This document shows, one piece after another, positions 1 to 9,415 of a stretch of DNA of 64,000 bases (position 1 is its first letter; the number at the start of each line of letters is the position of its first letter). This DNA is from Haloarchaeobius sp. HME9146 (GTDB taxonomy: Archaea > Halobacteriota > Halobacteria > Halobacteriales > Natrialbaceae): positions 124,001 through 188,000 of the forward strand of contig NZ_JAODVR010000002.1 of NCBI RefSeq assembly GCF_025399835.1, read 5' to 3'. Under the pieces are notes generated by a model. It was not told the DNA's origin. It ran no database searches and worked only from the letters and a program-made list of their open reading frames with translations. The translations under genes and the position numbers were made by a program.

Positions 1-1
1 C

Positions 2-1690
2 CCGACGATGAACCTCATCACGGGTACCGCACCACAGGACATGAACTTCTGGCCGTTCTTCGGCCGGAGCAACATGGACTCGATATACTTCCTGCCGCTC
101 CAGACCTGGTACGGGGCCGGGCAACTGGACCAGTACACCGGTGGCGAGTACGATGGGCTCCTGGTCGCGGAATCGCGACTCATCAACGACTTCAGCACCT
201 GGGAGATCAAGCTGGACACCGAGCACGACTGGACGTGGCACGACGGTGACTCGGTGACCATCGACGACATGTACGAGTACGACAAGTACTTCCACGAATA
301 CGACAAGCTCCTGGGCAACACCCCGGACTGGAAGAGCGTCACGAAGGTCGACGACACGACCATCCACCGTGAACTCCACGAGCGCACTGCACCGTTCGCG
401 TTCTTCCACACCAACCAGCGGCCCAACATCCACTTCCAGGGCAAACACGCCAAGAAGTTCCGCGAGATGATGGAGGACGCCTCGACGGAGAAAGAGGCAG
501 CCGACATCAACAAACAGGCCACCGAAGCCAACGAGATTGGCTTCGAGGACGCTGTCGGGAACGGGATGTTCGAGGTCTCCGAGGTCGCAGACGACCGGGT
601 GGTCTACTCGAAGTACGAGGACCACCCGTTCGCCGACCAGCAGAACATCGAGAACATCGAGATCCTGTTCCGTGGGGACGACTCCGGCTTCCAGCTGGCG
701 TTCCAGAACGACCAGATCGACCTCACCTTCGAGGAGCCGAACCCCCAGCAGACCCAGTATCCGGACGACGTGAGCTACGTCACGAAGCCACAGCCGCGTG
801 GTGAGGTGTACATGCTCAACCAGCACAACAAACACCTGGCCAAGGTCGAGGTGCGCCGCGCGATGGCGTACTACCTCGACTCGCAGGCTATCGTGAACAA
901 CACGAACGGCGCGGCTGTTACCACGCAGACCGGTGCGGCCCCGGTCGTGCTGGACCAGTGGCTTCCGGACCCGAGCGTCGCGGACGACTACATCCAGTAC
1001 GGCGCGACGCGCCAGCCCGAGAAAGCCGCGGCCGAGCTCCAGAAGGCGGGCTACTCGAAGAACAGCGACGGTATCTGGGAGGACGAAAGCGGCGACACGC
1101 TCTCGTTCATCATCAGGACCTACGACTGGCGGCCGACCGTGGGTCGTACCATCAACAGCCAGATGCGCCGCGCCGGCTTCGACGTCGACGCGAAGGTCAT
1201 CGGGGCCCAGGAGTACCTCAACGAAGTGTACAACCAGCCGCCGGAGTCCGGTGTCTGGGACATGATCTTCGACTTCCACGCGGGCAGCATCAACCACCCG
1301 ACCCACAGCTACGCTGACTCGATAAGCGAGCTGAAGCTGACGAACGACGACGGGAGCCCCGGCTGGGCGAACCGCGACGTCAACCCGACGGTCCCCTCGA
1401 CCGTCGGTGCCGAAGAGGTCAGCGGGTCTGGCAAGACGCTCGACCTGCGCGCGCTCCAGCGCACGCTCGCCTCGCCGGACTCCTCCGTCGAGGAGACCAA
1501 ACAGGCGACGCACGACCTGGCGTGGTACTGGAACTACTCGGTGCCCTCCCTCGTCTTCAAGACGAGCCAGGCAGCGTGGGCATTCGACGACACCAACTTC
1601 GTCATGGAGGACTACGACGGCGACGGCTACGCCGACCTCGGGATGTCCTACAACTTCAGCAAGCCGACGGTGTACGGCGTCGAAAAGTAA
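2..1690 (+). CDS. ABC transporter substrate-binding protein, family 5 (5' end cut off by the window)
   Basis: The frame is open from the first bases of the window, so the signal peptide and true start lie upstream. The remaining 560 or so residues look like the extracellular solute-binding protein family 5 (OppA/DppA type). An early stretch reads WEIKLDTEHDWTWHDGDSVT, the typical 'ligand-trajectory' segment of that family. It is followed by the RRAMAYYLDSQAIVNN segment and a C-terminal lobe rich in aromatic residues. In haloarchaea these lipoproteins capture peptides or oligosaccharides outside the cell and pass them to a two-permease ABC importer. The permease and ATPase genes are not in the window and may lie upstream. 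Given the glycan-degrading neighbours, an oligosaccharide ligand is plausible, but that is inference. The family call is firm; the ligand is unknown. Confidence 0.9.
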   Translation, partial: PTMNLITGTAPQDMNFWPFFGRSNMDSIYFLPLQTWYGAGQLDQYTGGEYDGLLVAESRLINDFSTWEIKLDTEHDWTWHDGDSVTIDDMYEYDKYFHEYDKLLGNTPDWKSVTKVDDTTIHRELHERTAPFAFFHTNQRPNIHFQGKHAKKFREMMEDASTEKEAADINKQATEANEIGFEDAVGNGMFEVSEVADDRVVYSKYEDHPFADQQNIENIEILFRGDDSGFQLAFQNDQIDLTFEEPNPQQTQYPDDVSYVTKPQPRGEVYMLNQHNKHLAKVEVRRAMAYYLDSQAIVNNTNGAAVTTQTGAAPVVLDQWLPDPSVADDYIQYGATRQPEKAAAELQKAGYSKNSDGIWEDESGDTLSFIIRTYDWRPTVGRTINSQMRRAGFDVDAKVIGAQEYLNEVYNQPPESGVWDMIFDFHAGSINHPTHSYADSISELKLTNDDGSPGWANRDVNPTVPSTVGAEEVSGSGKTLDLRALQRTLASPDSSVEETKQATHDLAWYWNYSVPSLVFKTSQAAWAFDDTNFVMEDYDGDGYADLGMSYNFSKPTVYGVEK

Positions 1691-2300
1691 GGGCTCGGCG
1701 TCTTTTCTTCTCTGCTGTCACCCCACGACCGCTTCTGCGTTTTTCGGTTCGATACCTCGCGCCTGCAGCGATGCGGATATCCTCCCTGCACGGTGGGAGA
1801 GACCATCGGGTAGCCTGCCCGTTCTAGCTTCCTGTGTCCTCCGGGTTGGGTGTCGAACGCTGGGACTCACCTTCGAAAACCGACTGTGCTGTTCAGCCTA
1901 GCCAAAATTTGCAGTCAGATAACCAACATGCGTTTGGTTCTGGTGAACAACGCCGCGTCGTTGCCCGGCCACACCAGCCGGATTCGGGGACGCCTGTCCG
2001 AGTCAGAACGGTGTTCGATGGCTCTCTAGAATCACCCACCACTGTCTCGAAGAGCCTCCAGTCTCCCGGTTTTCGCGCCCACAACCTCCTGTGTGTCGGT
2101 AGAACGTTACGTCTCTATTGCTGTAACGTCACGAGCTGTGTCGTCTGTCATGGACGACGTTCTACCTGAAATGCCCGAAAACCTCCTTCTAACGCCGTTT
2201 TGGGCCCCTCTTCAGTAGAGGTGAACGTATTTCGACCAGCACCGGGAAAACAGGCACTCTCGGTTCGAGAGCGGTGAACGAACGGCAAAACCAGCGTGGG
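1691..2300. other. gene-free tract between convergent genes
   Basis: About 610 bp separates the ends of two convergent genes. Open frames here are short or rich in Arg, Ser and Cys, unlike the acidic proteins nearby, and none has a convincing promoter and start. A T-rich run just after the binding-protein stop (about 1702-1712) may serve as its terminator. The tract contains one copy of the GTTACR-N10-TGTAAC motif at 2106-2127, which is surprising because no recognised gene starts here. A small RNA or an unrecognised element is possible. Confidence 0.6.
2106..2127. promoter_or_regulatory. GTTACR-N10-TGTAAC dyad motif, copy 1
   Basis: The half-sites GTTACG and TGTAAC are separated by exactly 10 bp, and TA sits at the centre of symmetry. 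The same arrangement occurs at 31468, 54754 and 54794. An extra C and G flank the arms here, extending the symmetry by one base. It lies between convergent genes, so an ordinary promoter operator is not the obvious explanation. The binding factor is unknown. Confidence 0.5.
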
Positions 2301-3347
2301 TTACTCGAGCACTCGAACCGTTCGTCCTGTCTCCGCCGACTCGTACGCCGCATCGAGTACCCGCAAGACACGCTGGGCGTCCTGGAGACTCACAGGAACG
2401 GGGCCGGATTCCTCACAGGCACTGAGGAACTGTTCGGCGAACGCGTACCCCCAGCCACCGCCGTACCCGGGGGTGTCTGCGTACTCGTATCGAACGGACC
2501 GCGCCGGGGTTTCCCACCGGCCCTGGAGGTCGGTCAACTCCAGCGTCGTCTCCCCCGAGAACCCGAACTTGTGACCGATGGGGTCCCATCGCGCGGTTCC
2601 CGCCGAGCCGCGGATGCGGATGTCCGTGTCGTAACAGCCCTCGTCGAGATAGTAGCCGGTGGTGAGGGTACAGAGGGTGCCACCGGCGAGTTCGAACTGG
2701 AGCGTCGCACTATCCTCGACGTCGACGGACGGTGTGTGCCTCGCGGTGCGGGCGGTCACCGTCTCGATTCGACTGTCGAGCACGGCCGGCAGCAGGTCGA
2801 GCCAGTGGATACCGAGCCACTGGAGGATGCCGCCGCGGCTCATCTCGGCGTCGAACAGGAAGTGTTCTGTGTCCCGATGTGCGAGTGCCGACGCGACGAA
2901 CCGTGCCTCGACGGACCTGAGGGCACCGAAGAACCCGTCCGCGCGCCGTCGCGTGAGCTCCGTCGCGAACGGATGGTTCCGCCACGGGTACGAGACACAG
3001 ACGATGGCCTCACTGGCACGCTCTGCCTCGATGACCGGGTCCAGTTCTGCAGCGGTTCGAGCGACCGGCTTCTCGGTGTAGACGTTCACGCCGTGGTCCA
3101 GTGCTTGCTGAATCGCCGCGGGCGTATCCCTGTTCGAGAGCGTGATCCAGACCGCATCGAGGGATTCGGCCTCTAGCAGTGCGTCGACCGACTCGTAGAC
3201 CGGTGTCTCTTCGAGCCTCTCGATGTCGGTCGTGTCGACCGCAGGGTTCGGTTCACAGGCCGCCGTCACGTCGACCGGGAGCTGGGCCAGCGTTTCGAGG
3301 TACGGGTCCCGGTGGTGGTGGTCGAGCCCGATGTATCCGACGTTCAT
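2301..3347 (-). CDS. Gfo/Idh/MocA-family oxidoreductase
   Basis: This 348-residue protein probably oxidises or reduces a sugar, inositol or related hydroxyl group with NAD(P). It has an N-terminal Rossmann fold, the EKPVA motif of the family near residue 90, and the usual C-terminal beta-sheet substrate domain. The start MNVGYIG was chosen over an in-frame ATG 36 bp upstream because it begins right at the first Rossmann strand and has a GAGG ribosome site 5-6 bases before it. The nucleotide loop reads GLDHHHRD instead of the usual GxGxxG, so cofactor binding may be unusual. It is last in an operon with a flavin-type oxidoreductase, 7 bp upstream, and a FAH-family enzyme. The substrate is unknown. 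Confidence 0.88.
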   Translation of the reverse strand: MNVGYIGLDHHHRDPYLETLAQLPVDVTAACEPNPAVDTTDIERLEETPVYESVDALLEAESLDAVWITLSNRDTPAAIQQALDHGVNVYTEKPVARTAAELDPVIEAERASEAIVCVSYPWRNHPFATELTRRRADGFFGALRSVEARFVASALAHRDTEHFLFDAEMSRGGILQWLGIHWLDLLPAVLDSRIETVTARTARHTPSVDVEDSATLQFELAGGTLCTLTTGYYLDEGCYDTDIRIRGSAGTARWDPIGHKFGFSGETTLELTDLQGRWETPARSVRYEYADTPGYGGGWGYAFAEQFLSACEESGPVPVSLQDAQRVLRVLDAAYESAETGRTVRVLE

Positions 3348-3354
3348 CGTCGCC

Positions 3355-4335
3355 TCACTGGAACGCCGGGATGACAGCGTCACCCAGGCGCTCGAGACAG
3401 CGGCACGTCGACTCCTGTGACTGGCCGGGGAACTGGACCCGCAACACGACGTGGTCGACGCCGAGTTCCTCGTACACCCGGAGCTGTTCGATGCAATCTT
3501 CCGGAGAGCCGAGGACGAACTTCTCGGCGAGTTCGTCGTAGTCGACCGTGACCTCGTGTTCGTCGAGGTAGGTCTGGCCCCAGCGCGCGTACCACTCGTA
3601 GAGCTGGAGCAGATGTGGCTCGATGGCCTCGCGGGCCTCCTCGACGGAGTCCGCCACGTAACAGTCGCGCATCAACACGACCTCGTTGTCGTCCCGGTCC
3701 ATCCCGAACTCGTCGAGAGCGTCCTCGTAGACGCCGATCTGGTCGGCGAGGTCGGCCGTGGTCGAGGAGGCACTGGCGATCCAGCCGTCGCTCCGGTACG
3801 CGGCCCGCTTGATGGCGATGTCGGCGTGGCCACCGATCCACATCGGCATCTCGTCCCGTGGTCGTGGACTGACGAAGGCGTCCTCGAACTGGTAGTGGCG
3901 ACCGTCGTGGGTCACGGAGGGTTCGCGCAGGAATCGCTTGAGGAGTTCGAGGGACTCGATGAAGTGCTTCCCACGGCCCTCCTGCTCGACTCCGAACGGT
4001 TCCAGTTCGCGCTCGCGGTACCCGAGTGCCGCGCCGAACACCACCCGGCCGTCGGAGAGCCTGTCGAGCATGCTCAGTTGCTCGGCGAGGTGTATCGGGT
4101 GGTACAGTATCGGCAGCATCGCGGTCGTCGTCAGCGTGAGCCGTGAGGTTCGAGCCGCGATGGCCGCGAGTGCCGTAATCGGTTCGACGAAGCCCTCCTC
4201 GTGGATGTGGCGCTCACCGACAGCGACCGAGTCGAACCCGACAGTCTCCATCAGCTCCGCCTGTTCGAGCAGGTCGTCCACCTCGAACGCCGACTCCGGG
4301 GTGTAGTACTGGTTGAGGAACACCCCGAACTTCAT
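3355..4335 (-). CDS. LLM-class (luciferase-like) flavin/F420-dependent oxidoreductase
   Basis: The 326-residue protein begins MKFGVFLNQYYTPESAF and keeps the bacterial-luciferase TIM-barrel pattern: a GFDSVAVGERH segment, an RLTLTTTAMLPILYHP strand and the conserved DGRVVFGAALGYRERE loop. Such enzymes use FMN or F420 to oxidise or monooxygenate small molecules; haloarchaea make F420. The start overlaps the stop of the upstream FAH gene by 4 bp, and the Gfo/Idh gene follows 7 bp downstream, so the three are very likely one transcript and one pathway. Substrate and cofactor cannot be read from the sequence. Confidence 0.87.
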   Translation of the reverse strand: MKFGVFLNQYYTPESAFEVDDLLEQAELMETVGFDSVAVGERHIHEEGFVEPITALAAIAARTSRLTLTTTAMLPILYHPIHLAEQLSMLDRLSDGRVVFGAALGYRERELEPFGVEQEGRGKHFIESLELLKRFLREPSVTHDGRHYQFEDAFVSPRPRDEMPMWIGGHADIAIKRAAYRSDGWIASASSTTADLADQIGVYEDALDEFGMDRDDNEVVLMRDCYVADSVEEAREAIEPHLLQLYEWYARWGQTYLDEHEVTVDYDELAEKFVLGSPEDCIEQLRVYEELGVDHVVLRVQFPGQSQESTCRCLERLGDAVIPAFQ

Positions 4336-5156
4336 GGCTCGGCCACCGTGTTCGAGAGGGTCCCGATGCCCTCGACGGAGACCGAGACCGTGTCACCGGG
4401 GTGCATCTCTCCGATACCGGCCGGCGTCCCGGTCAGCACCACGTCACCCGGGTACAGCGTGACGTGCCTGGAGATGTACGCGAGCGCCTCCGGGATGGGG
4501 AAGATGTGGTCGTCCGTGTTCGACGACTGCACGACCTCGTCGTTCAGGCGGGTCTCGATGGCGGCACCCATGGGGTCGACACCTTCGCCAACCGGCGTCA
4601 CCCACGGGCCGAGTGGCGTGAACGTGTCCATGCTCTTCGAGCGATACCAGGGGTTCGACCCGTCGAGGTCGCCCATCTGCATGTCGCGGGCGGTCACGTC
4701 GTTGCCGACGACGAACCCGAAGACGTGGTCGAGCGCGTCCGCCTCGTCCACGCGACTGGTCTCCTTGCCGATGACGAACCCGAACTCGCCCTCGTAGTGC
4801 AACTCGGTCACCTCGGGATGCTTCACGATGTCCGCACCCGGGCCGACGATGCTGGACGGAGATTTCGCGAAGAAGAGTGGTTCGTCCGGAATCGGGAACC
4901 CTCCCTCCTCAGCGTGGCCGGCGTAGTTGAGCCCGATACCGACGAGGTTCGTCGGGCGGGCGACCGGCGCGAGCAGTGTCAGGTCGTCCAGGAGGAGTTC
5001 GTCGTCCGTCGTCGCAGCCTGCAGGTCCGACCACGAGTGGTCCACGAGTGCGGCTTCGAGCGTCGTTGCGTCCGTGTCCAGCGGCGTCACTGTCTCGCCA
5101 TCGAGGAGCCCGAGCGATACCGACTGGTCAGTCTGTGTGTACCGACAGATGTCCAT
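4332..5156 (-). CDS. fumarylacetoacetate hydrolase (FAH) family protein
   Basis: This 274-residue protein has the FAH/MhpD-type hydrolase or isomerase domain. The metal-binding pattern is visible as HYEGEFGFVIG (two Glu) followed by GNDVTARDMQ (Asp), and the C-terminal GDVVLTGTPAGIG signature is present. Family members cleave or isomerise acylpyruvates, ketoacids and sugar-derived 2,4-diketo acids using Mg or Mn. The start MDICRYTQ was preferred over a longer reading frame because the extra 29 residues are basic and unlike the family; a TATA-like TTATTAT lies near 5187, about 30 bp upstream. It heads an operon with the luciferase-like and Gfo/Idh genes, suggesting the last step of a sugar-acid or ring-cleavage route. 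Confidence 0.88.
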   Translation of the reverse strand: MDICRYTQTDQSVSLGLLDGETVTPLDTDATTLEAALVDHSWSDLQAATTDDELLLDDLTLLAPVARPTNLVGIGLNYAGHAEEGGFPIPDEPLFFAKSPSSIVGPGADIVKHPEVTELHYEGEFGFVIGKETSRVDEADALDHVFGFVVGNDVTARDMQMGDLDGSNPWYRSKSMDTFTPLGPWVTPVGEGVDPMGAAIETRLNDEVVQSSNTDDHIFPIPEALAYISRHVTLYPGDVVLTGTPAGIGEMHPGDTVSVSVEGIGTLSNTVAEP

Positions 5157-5300
5157 GCGTATCACTGCACGGCGTGAGAGATAATAACAGTACAGGCCTC
5201 CGGCTGTCCGTCGAGTGCGAAGTCCGGGCAGAATTCGCTGCACCTGTCGGTCGAGGAGTGCGTTCCCGATGCCTGCTGTTCTGTCGCCGAGTGCTCCTCT

Positions 5301-6044
5301 CTACAGTGCGAGGCGCGGAAGCGAGAGGTTTCCGTGCTGGAGCGAGCCGACCGGGTCGGTCGTCTTGCCGTGTTCGTAGATGATCGCGTCGACGCCGGTG
5401 TCGCGCGCGGCCCGGACACAGGCCGCCAGGTCCACTTCGCCCGCAGCGAGTTCGACGTGGACGGTGCTATCCGAATCGGACCGGGTGTCGGTGAGGTGGA
5501 CGAGGTCGATTCGGTCGCTGTACCGGTTCAGCAGTTCGACGGGGTCCTGCCCTGCGTGCTGGGCAGACCCGGTATCGATTTCGAGACCGACCAGGTCGTC
5601 GAGGTGGTCGACGAAGACGTCGAACGCGGTGGCGTCGCCCAGGGGGACGAACTCGAAGCGGTGATTGTGATAGCTCAGTCGGAAGCCGTCACCAGCGAGT
5701 CGGCGGGCGAGTGCCGAGATTCGCTCGGCGGCTTCCTCGACACCGGCGACGGTCTCGAACGCGGCTGGGTCGTACCGTGGGATGACGAGATGTGTGCAAC
5801 CGATTGTCCGGTAGGTTTCGACGACCGCCTCGTAGTCAGCCTCTAACTCGTCGATGTCGACGTGCGCGCCCAGCGGTTCGAGGCCCGCCTCGGCCAGGTC
5901 CGCCGCCAGCCGGTCCGGATCACTGCCCTCGATTCCGGCGAATTCGACGCCGTCGAACTCCGTCTCGGCGACCCGTCTGGTCTTCTCCAGGAGGGATTCG
6001 TCGAGCCCGACGAGCGTGTACAACTGTATCCCTATACTAACCAT
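5301..6044 (-). CDS. sugar phosphate isomerase/epimerase family protein (AP-endonuclease-2-like TIM barrel)
   Basis: This 247-residue protein starts MVSIGIQLYTL, typical of xylose-isomerase-like TIM barrels (IolE/IolH/hydroxypyruvate isomerase group). Metal-ligand positions are suggested by the YHNHRFEF, GLEIDTGSAQHAG and IIYEHGKT segments. Members isomerise or epimerise sugars and keto-inositols, and some cleave 3-keto-glycosides. A TATA-like box around 6070 lies 26 bp before the ATG, so the mRNA is probably leaderless. It is a separate unit from the FAH operon downstream and shares its fold with the protein at 11908-12654. Confidence 0.85.
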   Translation of the reverse strand: MVSIGIQLYTLVGLDESLLEKTRRVAETEFDGVEFAGIEGSDPDRLAADLAEAGLEPLGAHVDIDELEADYEAVVETYRTIGCTHLVIPRYDPAAFETVAGVEEAAERISALARRLAGDGFRLSYHNHRFEFVPLGDATAFDVFVDHLDDLVGLEIDTGSAQHAGQDPVELLNRYSDRIDLVHLTDTRSDSDSTVHVELAAGEVDLAACVRAARDTGVDAIIYEHGKTTDPVGSLQHGNLSLPRLAL

Positions 6045-6160
6045 ATTGTCTGGACTTTCACGTGCTTATACAAAGCTATATCGTCTATTCGAACAGTACT
6101 CGGTGGCTCGCCGGCCGACGGACGTGACCGCAGAATGGATAGACCGGATGGACGGACCGG

Positions 6161-6928
6161 CTACAGCGACGTCGCGTTGATCTGGATGATGTTCACACTC
6201 CGTGTTATCATGTCCGGAATCTCGCCGTAGAACCGGTCCTCGTCCATCCTGCTCGACGGTCCGATGATGCTGATTGCGCCGATGACCGTCCCGTCCGGGT
6301 CGAAGATGGGTGCGCCCACGCCGATGAGACCCTTGATGGTCTCGCCGTGGTTGAACGCGAAGCCCTTCTCGCGCACCGTCTCGAGTTCCTCCAGCAGCTG
6401 GCTCTTGTCGGTGATCGTGTCGGCCGTCTGTGCGGTCAACCCACGGGTCTCGATTATCTCCTCGATTCGATGCGCCGGAAGATTGGCCATGATCGCCTTC
6501 CCGACCGCGGTGTGGTGGAGCTCGTCGCGCTGACCGACGTACAGCGAGGTCTTGACCGAGTCGGCCCCCATCGCCCGGTAGACACACACCCCGAGCCCGT
6601 GTTCCTCGACGGTGAACAGCGCCATCTCGCCGCTGGCCTCCGCGAGCTTGTCGACTTCGTTCTTCACGAGGTCGTAGATGGTGATGCGCCCTTTCGCCTC
6701 GTGTGCCAGGTCGAGGAAGCGCAGGCCGATCTCGTAGGTGTCGTGTTCGGTCTTCACGATGTACTCCTCGTGGAGCAACGTGGAGAGGTGATTGTGGACG
6801 GTCCCTTTGGAGATGCCGAGGTCTGTTGCGACTTCTGTCACACCTGCACCACCGCGTCGTTGCAGACAGTCGAGTATGTCGAAGGTCGTCCGCACCGAGT
6901 TGATGGTGTTGTCCGGGGGGGCTGCCAT
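6161..6928 (-). CDS. IclR-family transcriptional regulator
   Basis: The 255-residue protein has an N-terminal winged helix-turn-helix (residues about 10-70, with ISKGTVHNHLSTL as recognition helix) and a C-terminal effector-binding IclR domain ending in the usual GAISIIGPSSRM segment. IclR proteins sense metabolites and repress or activate nearby catabolic genes. A TATA-like TTTTTATCC near 6955 is 27 bp before the ATG. It lies between the sugar isomerase gene and a Gfo/Idh gene, and one of these is its likely target. No matching operator was recognised next to it. Confidence 0.93.
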   Translation of the reverse strand: MAAPPDNTINSVRTTFDILDCLQRRGGAGVTEVATDLGISKGTVHNHLSTLLHEEYIVKTEHDTYEIGLRFLDLAHEAKGRITIYDLVKNEVDKLAEASGEMALFTVEEHGLGVCVYRAMGADSVKTSLYVGQRDELHHTAVGKAIMANLPAHRIEEIIETRGLTAQTADTITDKSQLLEELETVREKGFAFNHGETIKGLIGVGAPIFDPDGTVIGAISIIGPSSRMDEDRFYGEIPDMITRSVNIIQINATSL

Positions 6929-7086
6929 AGCCGTCTTTCGGAGGGAGAGGATAAAAACTGTTCACCCTTGCTAAACGTGCTGGAACTGGTCTGATAAACA
7001 CAGCGACCGGCGAAAATTAGCAGACTGCGCTGCAGTGTGGCCCTTGGTCACCCACTCTTGCTGTTGTGCAAACGACAGGAACGCGG

Positions 7087-8253
7087 TCAGTGGAGGTCGT
7101 ATCGCTCGTCTATCTCGACGATTCGACCCTCCGCGATGGAGCGTTCCGCGCCGATGGCGACAGCGGCAGCCTTCTTCGCGTCCCGGGCGGTCGCAGCAGG
7201 GTCGCCGCCGTCTGCGAACGTCTGGAGCACGTCCTTCCACATCCGTATATCAGCGCCACCGTGCTCTCCTCCCGTGTTGGTGAACGAGTACGTGTCGTGT
7301 GCATCCCAGCCGAACACCTCCCAGGAACTCGAATCGCGACCGCTTCGGACGAGCCCGTCGGTGCCGCGGGCGGCGTACACCCTGTCGCCGGGCTGGGTGT
7401 AGGGCGCGTACATGCAGAGTTCGAGCGTCGCCTTCACGCCGGACTCGTACTCGACGATGACCGTCGCGTGGTCGTTCACGTCCGTTCCGTGGTCGAGGAC
7501 GTGCTGTCCGCCGAAAGCCACGACCCGGACGGGGTCGCTCCCGGTGTACCAGTTGAACAGGTCGAAATCGTGGCAGTCCTTCTCCAGCAGCGTGCCACCG
7601 CTCTCGTCCTGGGTGTAGTAGTGGCCCCAGGGGAACGGGACGCGCACCTCGTGAGCCGAGAGCATCCCGAGGCGTCCGATGGCACCTGCCTGGATGAGCG
7701 ACCGGAGCTTCCCGTACTGCTGGCTGTGGCGGAGGTTGAACCCGACGTAGAACGTCCCATCGGACTGGTCGGCCGCGTCGATGAGCCGGTCGTGGTCGGC
7801 GAGCGTCGCGGCCAGGGGCTTCTCACAGAAGACGTCGAGGTCACGTTCGAGCCCCGGCAGGGCTGCCTTGGTGTGGGTGTGGTTCGGCGAGGCGACGATG
7901 ACGGTGTCGAACTCGCCGTCGCGATAGAACGCCTCGATGGTCTCGAACGTGTCCGGGTCGTCACCGTGTTCTTCGCAGACGGCCACGGCCCGCGCCCGCG
8001 AGTCGGTCGAGGGGTCACAGACAGCGGTCACCGACGCACCGAGCCCCGAGATATCCGTCGCCCAGTCGGGTACCTCCGAGGCGTAGTCGTGGTAGACCCC
8101 GAACGGGAACCCGGGTTTCGCCGCCGGCCAGGGCTTGTCCCACACCTCGAAGTAGTCCCGCGAGACGATTTCGTAGAGCTGTTCGAGATGGAAGACACCG
8201 CGGGAGCCCGCGCCGATGAGCCCGATGGCTGGGCCTGGCTCGCGTTCTGACAT
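7087..8253 (-). CDS. Gfo/Idh/MocA-family oxidoreductase
   Basis: This 388-residue protein has a GLIGAGSRG nucleotide loop, an EKPLA catalytic-lysine motif and a C-terminal domain with a HDFDLFNW segment that could supply the usual active-site His and Asp. It should oxidise a sugar or cyclitol with NAD(P). The start MSEREPGPAIG was chosen over an ATG 24 bp upstream because a TATA-like TATTAAG at about 8279-8285 is 28 bp from it, the usual leaderless distance. The longer form would begin almost on the TATA box. Its neighbours are an IclR regulator and a hydroxyacid dehydrogenase on the same strand. Confidence 0.88.
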   Translation of the reverse strand: MSEREPGPAIGLIGAGSRGVFHLEQLYEIVSRDYFEVWDKPWPAAKPGFPFGVYHDYASEVPDWATDISGLGASVTAVCDPSTDSRARAVAVCEEHGDDPDTFETIEAFYRDGEFDTVIVASPNHTHTKAALPGLERDLDVFCEKPLAATLADHDRLIDAADQSDGTFYVGFNLRHSQQYGKLRSLIQAGAIGRLGMLSAHEVRVPFPWGHYYTQDESGGTLLEKDCHDFDLFNWYTGSDPVRVVAFGGQHVLDHGTDVNDHATVIVEYESGVKATLELCMYAPYTQPGDRVYAARGTDGLVRSGRDSSSWEVFGWDAHDTYSFTNTGGEHGGADIRMWKDVLQTFADGGDPAATARDAKKAAAVAIGAERSIAEGRIVEIDERYDLH

Positions 8254-8316
8254 GCAATCGAAGACCACTGGGGCCATCTTAATACTTGGCGTGCCCCGGT
8301 CGCTCCGAGGTGGTGG

Positions 8317-9330
8317 TCACTCGTCGTCGGCCGACAGCCAGTTCTTCGTCATCGTCTGGAACTTCGCGCGAGAGATACTGTGCTGGAGTGGTTCACCCCG
8401 GCTGAACCGCTCGACCTCCGCAACCATCGCCTCGGCCATGCGGTGCCGCGTCGGTGACCCGGCGATGTGTGGGGTCCTGACGGCACCCGCCACCTGTCGC
8501 AATGGACTCTCCTCGGCCAGCGGCTCGCGCTCGAAGACGTCCAGTGCAGCCGAGAGCCGACCGGATTCGAGTTCCGCGAGCAGCGCCCCTTCGTCGACGA
8601 GCGCGCCACGCGCGGCGTTCACCAGGAGGGAACCGTCGGGCATCCTGGCAAGCTGCTCCGCGTCGAGCATGTGGATGGTCTCCTCGGTCTTGGCGGCGTG
8701 GACAGAAACGACATCGCTCGTCGCCAGCACCTCCTCGAGCGTGGCTTCCTCGGCGAAGTCGTACTCCGCGAGCGCGCCGTCGGGAAGGTAGGGGTCGTAC
8801 CAGCGAACCGTGACGCCGAACGGTTCGAGGAGGTCGAGCAGGGCGTGGCCGACCGAGCCGACGCCGACGAAGCCGACCTGTTTCCCGAACAGTGTGTCGA
8901 CCCGGTCGGTCTGGCGGTCCCAGCCGCCGTCGCGGATGCTCTGGTCGTGCTCACGGATGGCTCGCAGACTGTCCAGTGTGAGCGTGAGGATGTGTTCGGC
9001 GACGAAGGGGGCCATCACCCTGACCGCGCTCGTGACACGCACGCCGTGGTCGTAGAGGGCGTCGGTCGCGATGCCTGCGACGCTCCCGCCGACGTGGGCG
9101 ACCAGCTGGAGGTCGTCCGCCGCTTCGAGGGCCGACTCGGTGAACGAGGGCGACCCCCAGTGTGTGAGACAGACGTCGATGCCCGGGAGGCGCTCGGCCA
9201 GGTCGGACTCGGTGAACTGTTCGCCGGTCTCGTTGTACGTGACCGTCCCGACGGCCGCGAGTCGTTCGTGGACCCGTTCGGGGAACATGTGATAGCCGCG
9301 CGTGTTCGGTGGTATGACCAGTATCTCCAT
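8317..9330 (-). CDS. D-isomer-specific 2-hydroxyacid dehydrogenase
   Basis: The 337-residue protein has the NAD-binding GFVGVGSVG loop and the catalytic trio of the family: Arg in LVNAARGALVDE, Glu in VFEREPL and His in TPHIAGSP. It interconverts a 2-hydroxyacid and a 2-ketoacid in the cytoplasm. The start MEILVIPPN was chosen because the 28 extra residues of the longer frame do not fit the fold. The gene lies 63 bp upstream of the Gfo/Idh gene on the same strand and may be cotranscribed with it. The substrate is unknown; a sugar acid is plausible from context. Confidence 0.88.
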   Translation of the reverse strand: MEILVIPPNTRGYHMFPERVHERLAAVGTVTYNETGEQFTESDLAERLPGIDVCLTHWGSPSFTESALEAADDLQLVAHVGGSVAGIATDALYDHGVRVTSAVRVMAPFVAEHILTLTLDSLRAIREHDQSIRDGGWDRQTDRVDTLFGKQVGFVGVGSVGHALLDLLEPFGVTVRWYDPYLPDGALAEYDFAEEATLEEVLATSDVVSVHAAKTEETIHMLDAEQLARMPDGSLLVNAARGALVDEGALLAELESGRLSAALDVFEREPLAEESPLRQVAGAVRTPHIAGSPTRHRMAEAMVAEVERFSRGEPLQHSISRAKFQTMTKNWLSADDE

Positions 9331-9415
9331 CGCTCGAGGTTCTCCGACGAAACCTCCGCGGAGCAGGATGATAAGTGATTCGTGCGCCGAAGCCACCGGC
9401 CCGCCACCACTCACC

